Shown one piece after another: positions 1 through 5,063 of a stretch of DNA of 5,063 nt (the first letter of the stretch is position 1; every line of letters starts with the position of its first letter). This DNA comes from Peptostreptococcaceae bacterium (lineage in GTDB: Bacteria; Bacillota_A; Clostridia; Peptostreptococcales; Acidaminobacteraceae). The notes under the pieces are model-generated. The model ran no database searches, was not told the DNA's origin, and saw nothing but the letters and a program-made list of their open reading frames with translations. Where the stretch lies: the NCBI GenBank assembly GCA_013619035.1, contig JABXKX010000032.1, positions 1-5,063 on the forward strand, written 5' to 3'. The translations under genes and the position numbers were made by a program.

Positions 1-225
1 ACCAATGATGAAAGAGATGATTTTACTGAAGCAATAGAAAAACTGGGTTTAAAAGATTTAAATATTGAAATAACAAAAGAGGGTAGTCGTTATGGTGATA
101 AAGTAATTGTATCCATTTCTAGTGTATACAATCATAATCGCCTGATTGATATATTCAATAGAAAACAAGAAAACATGGTGTTAATGTATGAAAGAATTTA
201 TTATATTAGAAAAATTGAGAACTAG
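1..225 (+). CDS. Pilin-like / TadE-type protein, C-terminal fragment (5' end outside window)
   Basis: The first reading frame is open from base 1 to a TAG at 223-225, giving the last 74 residues of a protein whose start lies upstream. The visible part is mixed alpha/beta: an acidic start, then GSRYGDKVIVSISSVYNH, a short hydrophobic stretch (RLIDIF) and a basic end (MYERIYYIRKIEN). A 'Y/GDKV-V-V' strand followed by a short conserved tail is the kind of C-terminus seen in small TadE/DUF4320-like pseudopilins of Gram-positive Tad loci, so I infer a minor pilin or pilus-assembly protein; this is by resemblance and context, not a firm family match. It overlaps the next gene by 38 bases, which suggests translational coupling and membership of the same operon. 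No signal or membrane segment is visible in the fragment because the N-terminus is missing. Confidence 0.6.
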   Translation, partial: TNDERDDFTEAIEKLGLKDLNIEITKEGSRYGDKVIVSISSVYNHNRLIDIFNRKQENMVLMYERIYYIRKIEN

Positions 226-652
226 ATCAGGAGAGAGTAGTCTGATGATTATTCTCATTTTTGCAGCGATTCTCATTTTTGTAGTGTTGCCTATAACGGC
301 TTTGATTTTTGAAAGAGGTTTAGTTAAGTTAGCGGTACAGGAGATTACTGATCAAATTGATATGACAACTTTTCAAATTTACCAAAACATTGAAATGTCA
401 TCGTTTAGTCAATTGAAGCTAAAGACGAAATCTGAGATTGTAGAAAAAATGAATAAACAACTTCTGATAGAACATCCGCAAGTAGAAGAAATTGAGATTG
501 TAGACGTGACGATGATTCAATCTCAGTATAAAATGATGTCACTTGAAATCGAAATCACAATGAATCCAACACTTTATAGATCATTCTATAACTTAAACAA
601 ATCATATAATATGATGTACTCAGTCTTATTACCTATAGATGGAGAAAACTAA
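188..652 (+). CDS. Small single-pass membrane protein, TadE/pseudopilin-like
   Basis: Encodes 154 residues: a short basic leader (MKEFIILEKLRTRSGESS), one long hydrophobic segment at about residues 19-40, then a mostly helical and beta extracytoplasmic domain. The basic leader ending in RSGESS just before the membrane helix resembles the prepilin-like N-terminus of TadE/TadF pseudopilins, which in Tad systems are minor components of the pilus machine in the membrane. The canonical glutamate inside the hydrophobic segment is not evident, so prepilin peptidase cleavage after Gly15 is only a possibility. The start at 188 lies inside the upstream gene and has no clear ribosome binding site. An in-frame ATG at 245 follows AGGAGAGAG (229-237) but would delete the basic leader, so 188 is preferred with some doubt. 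The next gene starts one base after the stop, in a tight operon. Confidence 0.65.
   Translation: MKEFIILEKLRTRSGESSLMIILIFAAILIFVVLPITALIFERGLVKLAVQEITDQIDMTTFQIYQNIEMSSFSQLKLKTKSEIVEKMNKQLLIEHPQVEEIEIVDVTMIQSQYKMMSLEIEITMNPTLYRSFYNLNKSYNMMYSVLLPIDGEN
641..644 (+). promoter_or_regulatory. Ribosome binding site that sets the SAF-protein start
   Basis: GGAG, nine bases before the ATG at 654, lies within the last codons of the preceding gene. It falls downstream of the alternative in-frame ATG at 639, so it supports 654 over 639. Confidence 0.6.
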
Positions 653-653
653 G

Positions 654-1235
654 ATGAAAAAAGTTGTAATTAAAATCGTCATCCTTAGTATTATTTTTTT
701 GATGTTGCTGATGGTAGAAAATGTTGTTGAAGATAATAATGAGATGGAAGACGTTGCTGTATATGTGACAGCTATACCTATTGAAGTTGGTATGCAAATA
801 CAAAATAATATGTTAAGAGAAGTGATGATACCCAAACATTTGCTTTCGGAGTATATTGTTAGAGAACATATTGAAGGTTATATGTTGACCTCTGTAGGAG
901 AGGGCGAATTTTTATATGAACATCAAATCAGTAGTGTTTCACCACTGAAACTAAATGAGACGCAACGACTGATTACAATAAAATGTTCTATTATTGAAAG
1001 TAATGGTTGGATTTTTCAAATTAATGATATTGTAGATATCGTTATGGTTCATAATGATGAAAAAACAGTAATAGAAAATGCTGTCATCTCTAGAGTGTTC
1101 GATGAAACATTAGGTAATGAATCCATACCAGAATATGTTTCAGTAATGGTTTCAGAAGAAGATGCTATGAAATATTTTCAGAAAGTCTCCAATTCAAAAG
1201 TATTTATAAGTCACAAAAGTCAAGAAGGCCTATAG
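654..1235 (+). CDS. Membrane-anchored SAF-domain protein, CpaB/RcpC-like pilus assembly factor
   Basis: Encodes 193 residues. An N-terminal membrane anchor (about residues 3-20) is followed by an acidic linker and a SAF domain at about 35-95: the pattern 'V-x-A-x-x-I-x-x-G-x-x-I' (residues 38-49), then MLREVMIPKHLL (53-64) and a GEGEFLYEHQI turn (82-92). Residues 105-187 match the downstream CpaB/RcpC region in outline (ITIK strand, IND-VDIV at 123-130, ENAVISRVFD at 141-150, then VSVMVSEEDAMKYF). CpaB/RcpC proteins stabilise or gate the Tad/Flp pilus channel; the role here is inferred from the fold and the pilin-like genes before it. CpaB homologues are usually about 250-300 residues, so this is a short version. 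An in-frame ATG at 639 exists, but GGAG at 641-644 lies nine bases before the ATG at 654, which is therefore chosen. Its stop codon sits inside a terminator-like hairpin, suggesting it is the last gene of the operon. Confidence 0.72.
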   Translation: MKKVVIKIVILSIIFLMLLMVENVVEDNNEMEDVAVYVTAIPIEVGMQIQNNMLREVMIPKHLLSEYIVREHIEGYMLTSVGEGEFLYEHQISSVSPLKLNETQRLITIKCSIIESNGWIFQINDIVDIVMVHNDEKTVIENAVISRVFDETLGNESIPEYVSVMVSEEDAMKYFQKVSNSKVFISHKSQEGL

Positions 1236-1242
1236 CCTTCTT
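1222..1242 (+). terminator. Hairpin overlapping the SAF-gene stop codon, probable operon terminator
   Basis: AAGAAGGC (1222-1229) pairs perfectly with GCCTTCTT (1235-1242) around a five-base loop CTATA. The run of T after it is short and broken (TTTCGTTGT), so termination may be incomplete. The stop codon TAG (1233-1235) of the SAF-domain gene is within the loop and the first base of the 3' arm, so the last codons double as the 5' arm. Confidence 0.6.
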
Positions 1243-1245
1243 TCG

Positions 1246-1275
1246 TTGTATATGACTAAATTTATATGGTACAAT
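1246..1275 (+). promoter_or_regulatory. Sigma-A-type extended -10 promoter for the PAS/kinase-like gene
   Basis: TTGTAT (1246-1251) as -35 and TACAAT (1270-1275) as -10 are separated by 18 bases. TGG directly before the -10 provides an extended -10 element. Transcription would start near 1282, giving a leader of about 27 bases. It lies immediately after the upstream hairpin, consistent with an independent transcription unit. Confidence 0.6.
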
Positions 1276-1298
1276 GAACATGTGTCTGATACAAACAT

Positions 1299-1303
1299 GG
1301 AGG
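1299..1303 (+). promoter_or_regulatory. Strong ribosome binding site setting the start at 1309
   Basis: GGAGG lies five bases before the ATG at 1309. The longer open frame back to TTG at 1246 would begin upstream of this site and inside the promoter itself, so the 1309 start is strongly preferred. Confidence 0.75.
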
Positions 1304-1308
1304 TAAGT

Positions 1309-2838
1309 ATGGATAACCAACAGATATTATTGAATGATTCAACGTCATTAAAACAATATTATTTTGCACTAGATTATCTACCAATATATGTTGTCAAATT
1401 GAATTTAGAATTGAATGTTATATGGGCGAATCATTATGCAAAGGATTCTGCTGAAGAATTATTAAATCATAGGTGTTATAATAATTTTAATCCAGATATG
1501 GAGCAGTGTACATTTTGTCCAGTAGTTAGGGCCATTGCTTCTAAACAAACAGAGATTTCTTTAATTGAAGTAGTTGATGAATCAGACAAAGTTTATGAAG
1601 TAACCGCCATTCCTACATATGATGAAGATGGAAATTTAGATGGTGTATTTGAAGTCAGGCGAGATGTAACTGTATTAATTAATCATCAAAAAACAAAAGT
1701 GGATGTGAAAGCCAAAAAAAGCAAAGATGAATTTTTCTCAGCAGAAGATCTATTAGATATTGTATCAAATGAACTAAGGGAGCATTCTGAAAATGTTTTT
1801 AAAATGCACGTTAGAATTGCTTCCGGTAAGTTATCACAAGATCAAAAGATTAGTCATGCAGGTATGAGAACATCTTTGGTAAAAATGCAAAATATCCTTA
1901 ACAATATCAGTACCATGAGAAACATGAATAAAGGTGTCATTAAGAATTCTAAGAAAAAAGTTAGTTTAAAAGATTTGATTATTGATAAATTTGATTATTA
2001 TAGAAGCAAGTCAGATTTTAATGGTAATAATTTTGATTATAAGTTTGATTCTAGTATCCCAAACAAGTTGGTTTTTGATAAGACAAAAAAGGAGCTCATT
2101 TTGTCAAATCTAATTGATTATAGTATGACTCATACCAACAATCGCTACATCAACTTAATGACAACTTTAGTGGATGAGACCAATGAACATGTGAAAATCA
2201 ATATAAAGATCAAAAATATTGGTTCTATCTCAATTCATGATATTGTAGAGAAGGATTTGGATACATATATCAAAAATAACTTGGCTTTAAGTGTGATGAA
2301 AAATCTTGTTATTAATTTAGAGGGACAATTTATGATAACACCAGTAAGTGGTTATGGTGTTGATATTGAAATGATTATTAAACTAAAAAAACCATTTGCA
2401 GCCTCTAGATTACCAATGTTTGATAGGATTACTCAAGAGCTTAGAAATAAGAAAGAAAAACGAATATTAAATGAATCAACGGGTAAAAAGAAAATCTTGA
2501 TAGCAGAAGATGAACCAATTGGCCGAATTACTTTAGAACAAATGTTAAAGAATGATTATGATGTAATCTTTGCTAAAAATGGTAAACTGGCAGTAGAAAA
2601 ATACTTTAGTGAAGAACCAGATTTGGTTATTATGGATATTATGATGCCAATCATGAATGGATTTGATGCTTTTGATCAAATAGAGAGAAATAGTATCACA
2701 AGAGTACCGATTATTGCTTGTACTGCAAAAGTTATAAATTCAGAAAAAGAATACCTAAAAAGTTACGGATTTGATGATTATATAGCCAAACCAGTTAATT
2801 TAAAAACATTAAGAGAATTAATCAATCGACATATGTAA
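1309..2838 (+). CDS. PAS - degenerate histidine kinase core - receiver protein (hybrid pseudo-kinase)
   Basis: Encodes 509 residues with no membrane segment, so a cytosolic sensor. Residues about 12-125 form a PAS domain (LPIYVVKLNLELNVIWAN at 24-41) with Cys56, Cys67 and Cys70 in a C-x10-C-x2-C-P cluster. Residues about 140-225 align with a HisKA dimerisation domain, but the H-box reads SNELR (153-157), with Asn154 where the phospho-acceptor His should be. Residues about 255-360 have the outline of a HATPase_c domain (ELILSNLIDYSMTHT, a final SGYG), yet the N-box Asn is Tyr271, the G1 motif is NIGSI (303-307) instead of DxGxG, and G2 is KNNLALS (322-328) without its glycines. Residues 394-509 are an intact receiver: Glu400/Asp401, phospho-acceptor Asp443 in IMDIMMP, Thr472 and Lys494. 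I infer a signalling protein unable to autophosphorylate whose receiver is charged by another kinase or used as output. There is no DNA-binding domain. It is monocistronic, between its own promoter and terminator. Confidence 0.88.
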   Translation: MDNQQILLNDSTSLKQYYFALDYLPIYVVKLNLELNVIWANHYAKDSAEELLNHRCYNNFNPDMEQCTFCPVVRAIASKQTEISLIEVVDESDKVYEVTAIPTYDEDGNLDGVFEVRRDVTVLINHQKTKVDVKAKKSKDEFFSAEDLLDIVSNELREHSENVFKMHVRIASGKLSQDQKISHAGMRTSLVKMQNILNNISTMRNMNKGVIKNSKKKVSLKDLIIDKFDYYRSKSDFNGNNFDYKFDSSIPNKLVFDKTKKELILSNLIDYSMTHTNNRYINLMTTLVDETNEHVKINIKIKNIGSISIHDIVEKDLDTYIKNNLALSVMKNLVINLEGQFMITPVSGYGVDIEMIIKLKKPFAASRLPMFDRITQELRNKKEKRILNESTGKKKILIAEDEPIGRITLEQMLKNDYDVIFAKNGKLAVEKYFSEEPDLVIMDIMMPIMNGFDAFDQIERNSITRVPIIACTAKVINSEKEYLKSYGFDDYIAKPVNLKTLRELINRHM

Positions 2839-2865
2839 AAAGATGATGTAAACCATCATCTTTTT
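2837..2865 (+). terminator. Intrinsic terminator after the PAS/receiver gene
   Basis: A 12-bp perfect stem, AAAAAGATGATG (2837-2848) with CATCATCTTTTT (2854-2865), encloses a TAAAC loop and ends in five T. The A and T runs on both sides would also allow termination on the opposite strand. The 5' arm begins within the TAA stop codon (2836-2838). Confidence 0.85.
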
Positions 2866-2884
2866 CAATGTATAAAGTCATGAT

Positions 2885-2913
2885 TTGTTATATAATATAA
2901 ATGTGTATATAAT
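2885..2913 (+). promoter_or_regulatory. Sigma-A-type promoter for the methyltransferase operon
   Basis: TTGTTA (2885-2890) and TATAAT (2908-2913) are spaced by the optimal 17 bases. Transcription would start near 2920, giving a leader of roughly 22 bases. A second TATAAT (2891-2896) lies in the spacer, as part of an 11-base direct repeat, but has no good -35. Confidence 0.7.
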
Positions 2914-2916
2914 ATA
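2889..2916 (+). repeat. Direct repeat TATATAATATA x2 in the promoter
   Basis: TATATAATATA occurs at 2889-2899 and again at 2906-2916, a 17-base period. Each copy contains a TATAAT hexamer. It may be chance in very AT-rich DNA or provide overlapping start sites. Confidence 0.5.
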
Positions 2917-2930
2917 GTATTATGACATGA

Positions 2931-2937
2931 AAGGAAG
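2931..2937 (+). promoter_or_regulatory. Ribosome binding site that sets the methyltransferase start
   Basis: AAGGAAG lies four bases before the ATG at 2942. An in-frame ATG at 2927 precedes this site, so the start at 2942 (MKFNLIATATFG) is preferred. It also matches the usual N-terminus of the family. Confidence 0.7.
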
Positions 2938-2941
2938 ACCA

Positions 2942-4081
2942 ATGAAATTTAATTTAATAGCAACAGCAACATTTGGATTGGAAGCCGTTGTAGGCAAAGA
3001 ACTGAAAGAGCTAGGATTTGAAAATGTTGTTGTAGAAAATGGTAGAGCATTATTTACAGGAAATGAAAAAGATATATGTAAGGCAAATATGTGGTTAAGA
3101 TCAGCTGACCGTGTGTTCATTAGAGTTGCTGAGTTTAAAGCAACCTCTTTTGAGTCATTATTTAATAGCGTTAATGAAATACCTTGGGAGTTATATTTAC
3201 CAGTAGATGCAGAGTTCCCTGTAAATGCTAAATCAGTGAAATCGAAATTATTCTCGTTATCTGATATTCAGAGAATATCAAAAAAAGCCATTAGTAAAAA
3301 ACTGGGTACTTTATACAATAAAGAATGGTTGCCAGAGACAGGACCTAAATATTCACTATTAGTTGGTATTTTAAATGATACTGTAACTGTGAGTATCGAT
3401 ACCAGTGGGGTTGGACTTCATAAGAGAGGTTATCGTGAGAAGGGACATAATGCACCCTTAAAAGAAACATTAGCAGCAGCACTTATTATGATCAGTAGAT
3501 GGCAAAGCAAAATACCTTTGATTGATCCGTTATGTGGTACAGGGACGATTGCAATAGAAGCTGCATTAATTGGTAGAAATATTGCACCCGGTTTATCAAG
3601 ATCATTTGCTTTTGAATCTTGGCCATTGATTCCTGATGATATTTATAAAGCCGTAAAAAAAGAAGCATATGATAAAATTGACAATGATACACCACTTCAT
3701 ATTGAAGCGTATGATATAGATCCTATGGCAATTAAAATTGCTCGACACAACGCAGAGATTGCTGGAGTTGAAGAAGATATTCATTTCCAAGTGAGAGATG
3801 TGAAAGATTTGAGTTCTAATAAGATGTATGGTTATGTAATTACGAATCCTCCATATGGCGAGAGATTAAATGAGCTAGAGGAAGTTGAAGCCTTAACAAA
3901 AATTATGGGTAAGAGATTTGAGATATTAGACACTTGGTCAAAATATGTTTTTACTGCTTTTGAGGACTTTGAGAAATTCCTAGATAAGAAAGCAACAAAA
4001 AACAGAAAATTATATAACGGTAAATTGAGATGTTATTATTATCAATACTTTGGACCAAGACCACCTAGAAAGAAGGATTAA
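2942..4081 (+). CDS. THUMP-domain class I SAM-dependent RNA methyltransferase (RlmL N-half / YpsC type)
   Basis: Encodes 379 residues, the normal size for stand-alone Firmicute members such as Bacillus YpsC, which correspond to the N-terminal half of the bifunctional E. coli RlmL (m2G2445 of 23S rRNA). An N-terminal ferredoxin-like and THUMP RNA-binding region covers about 1-155 (IATATFGLEAVVGKEL, then NGRALF). The family motif HKRGYR is at 160-165, followed by APLKETLAAAL. The Rossmann methyltransferase domain shows the SAM-binding loop DPLCGTGT (195-202), the acidic strand end AYDIDP (256-261) and the catalytic NPPYGER (302-308), typical of N2-guanine or other exocyclic-amine methylation. 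It acts in the cytoplasm on rRNA; the exact target base is inferred from the family. All motifs are intact and the gene is complete. It is the first gene of a unit that continues six bases later. Confidence 0.93.
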   Translation: MKFNLIATATFGLEAVVGKELKELGFENVVVENGRALFTGNEKDICKANMWLRSADRVFIRVAEFKATSFESLFNSVNEIPWELYLPVDAEFPVNAKSVKSKLFSLSDIQRISKKAISKKLGTLYNKEWLPETGPKYSLLVGILNDTVTVSIDTSGVGLHKRGYREKGHNAPLKETLAAALIMISRWQSKIPLIDPLCGTGTIAIEAALIGRNIAPGLSRSFAFESWPLIPDDIYKAVKKEAYDKIDNDTPLHIEAYDIDPMAIKIARHNAEIAGVEEDIHFQVRDVKDLSSNKMYGYVITNPPYGERLNELEEVEALTKIMGKRFEILDTWSKYVFTAFEDFEKFLDKKATKNRKLYNGKLRCYYYQYFGPRPPRKKD

Positions 4082-4087
4082 AGGTAT

Positions 4088-5063
4088 ATGGCACGAAAGA
4101 AAAAGCCATTAATTAAGAGATTGGGTTCCTTATTGTTATTTGTAGTTATCACTCTTATTGTATTTAACTTTGGTTTCTTATGGAAACAAAGCATGATAGC
4201 AATAGGTATTGCTGATCTAAATTGGGAGTCAATTAACAAAATAAATATTGATCTGGATCAAGACTTAGAAAATAGAGCGTTGGTTTTTACTTATAATGAA
4301 ACGGTTATTGTGAGTACCAATAGCGAAATTAAACTTTATGACGCCAATGGCGATTTTATTATCGCAAGAAAAATTAACAGTGATTCTACTAGAATTATTG
4401 GAATGCCTTCTTATTTTGTTGTTTCTGATATTCAACAAGGAAATATCTTTGTTCTAGACTATCTTGGTAATACAACAGGAGAAATAAAAAATCTTGGGCC
4501 TATTGAAGATATTATTTCTGCCAATAATAATCTCTTTGTTGTGATTACTATGGATAATGAACTCAGTGTTTATAACCATGAAGGCGTTTTGATCTCCAAT
4601 GTGCAACTACCAACAGGTGAACTATTAGGGCTTGATGTCTCAAAGGACAAAGCTCAGGTTATAGCAACGATCTTATCTTCTGATATGTATCAATTCAATT
4701 CAAAAATTATTACATTTAGTATGGAGAGTAACCTCATGATAGGTGGACATAATAATTATAGTGATATTGTTTATGGTGCAAAGGTGTACGATGATCATAT
4801 TATGATTGTTGATACCAATGGTAAACATGCTTATCGAGTAGGGGATTCAAGTGATTATACTTGGGATCGACCTCGTGAAGGGGAACTACTCTATTTCGAG
4901 ATTGATAACAACGGTTCTATTTTTGAACTCATAAAAAAAGATGATATTAATATGACTGATTACTTTTTAACAGGTGTTAATAAAGATGGTAAAGAGATAT
5001 TCAAAGATATTAAAACTCAGAAATTTAATAAAATTGTATTAACACAAGGTAAAATTTTATTAC
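4088..5063 (+). CDS. Membrane-anchored beta-propeller-like protein, DUF5711-type (3' end outside window)
   Basis: Open from ATG 4088 to the window edge without a stop: 325 codons, incomplete. The N-terminus is very basic (MARKKKPLIKR) followed by one membrane helix (about residues 13-31), so a short cytoplasmic tail with the rest outside. The outer part is almost all beta strand, with recurring units of 'hydrophobic strand - D/N-x-x-G - strand', for example IKLYDANGDFI, IFVLDYLGNTTGEI, LSVYNHEGVLI, IMIVDTNGKHAYRV and YFEIDNNGSIFELI, as in propeller blades. This matches my memory of the DUF5711 family of clostridia, whose function is unknown. The gene begins six bases after the methyltransferase stop. 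AGAAGGA (4071-4077) or AAAGG (4080-4084) could be the ribosome binding site, and the next in-frame ATG lies after the membrane helix, so 4088 is the likely start. Co-transcription is likely. No enzyme motif is visible. Confidence 0.75.
   Translation, partial: MARKKKPLIKRLGSLLLFVVITLIVFNFGFLWKQSMIAIGIADLNWESINKINIDLDQDLENRALVFTYNETVIVSTNSEIKLYDANGDFIIARKINSDSTRIIGMPSYFVVSDIQQGNIFVLDYLGNTTGEIKNLGPIEDIISANNNLFVVITMDNELSVYNHEGVLISNVQLPTGELLGLDVSKDKAQVIATILSSDMYQFNSKIITFSMESNLMIGGHNNYSDIVYGAKVYDDHIMIVDTNGKHAYRVGDSSDYTWDRPREGELLYFEIDNNGSIFELIKKDDINMTDYFLTGVNKDGKEIFKDIKTQKFNKIVLTQGKILL

Noticed and set aside
629..835. 68-codon minus-strand open frame
   Set aside because: Lies antisense inside the SAF-domain gene, shows no ribosome binding site or recognisable domain, and its composition mirrors the AT-rich coding strand.
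1246..1308. N-terminal extension of the PAS/receiver protein from TTG at 1246
   Set aside because: It would overlap the promoter and lacks a ribosome binding site, whereas GGAGG is ideally placed for the ATG at 1309.
1236..1308. Possible riboswitch or small RNA before the sensor gene
   Set aside because: The predicted leader is only about 27 bases, too short for a riboswitch, and no additional stable hairpin is visible.
2920..3120. 66-codon minus-strand open frame
   Set aside because: Antisense to the start of the methyltransferase gene, whose protein has strong family motifs; no independent support.
3492..3790. Two overlapping minus-strand open frames (67 and 62 codons)
   Set aside because: Both are antisense to the conserved SAM-binding half of the methyltransferase and have no sign of initiation signals or domains.
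1..5063. CRISPR array, tRNA/rRNA genes, insertion sequences or attachment sites
   Set aside because: No regularly spaced repeats, cloverleaf sequences, transposase motifs or terminal inverted repeats were seen; nearly all of the window is occupied by same-strand coding genes.

Overview
This AT-rich window (GC not computed, but clearly low by eye) uses the standard genetic code: tryptophans are TGG and TGA does not occur in frame. Ribosome binding sites are of the GGAGG type. Gene content (Tad-pilus-type envelope genes, a stand-alone THUMP RNA methyltransferase, a DUF5711-like anchored protein) points to a low-GC Firmicute, most likely a clostridial or Lachnospirales-type bacterium. The genus cannot be told from the sequence.

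Layout, all on the + strand. (1) Positions 1-1235 hold the 3' end of what looks like a Tad/Flp pilus assembly operon: the C-terminal tail of a pilin-like protein (1-225), an overlapping small single-pass membrane protein of TadE-like architecture (188-652), and a short membrane-anchored SAF-domain protein related to CpaB/RcpC (654-1235). A hairpin overlapping the last stop codon (1222-1242) probably ends this unit. (2) Positions 1246-2865 hold a self-contained single-gene unit with its own extended -10 promoter, strong ribosome binding site and intrinsic terminator. It encodes a soluble 509-residue PAS / histidine-kinase-like / receiver protein. (3) Positions 2885-5063 start a third unit with a good sigma-A-type promoter, a THUMP-domain class I RNA methyltransferase (2942-4081), and 6 bases later a membrane-anchored, probably beta-propeller protein (4088 to the window edge, incomplete).

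The most notable item is the middle gene. It keeps the layout of a hybrid histidine kinase, but its kinase core appears dead. The phospho-acceptor His of the H-box reads Asn (SNELR instead of SHELR), the N-box Asn is replaced, the G1 Asp is replaced, and the G2 glycines are gone. The C-terminal receiver domain keeps all its catalytic residues, and the PAS domain carries a Cys-x10-Cys-x2-Cys-Pro cluster. This looks like a pseudo-kinase that senses through PAS and uses a working receiver as output or as acceptor from another kinase. The proximity of pilus genes is suggestive but does not prove a link, because terminators and a promoter separate the units. Coding covers almost everything and no gene-free stretch exceeds about 105 bases.
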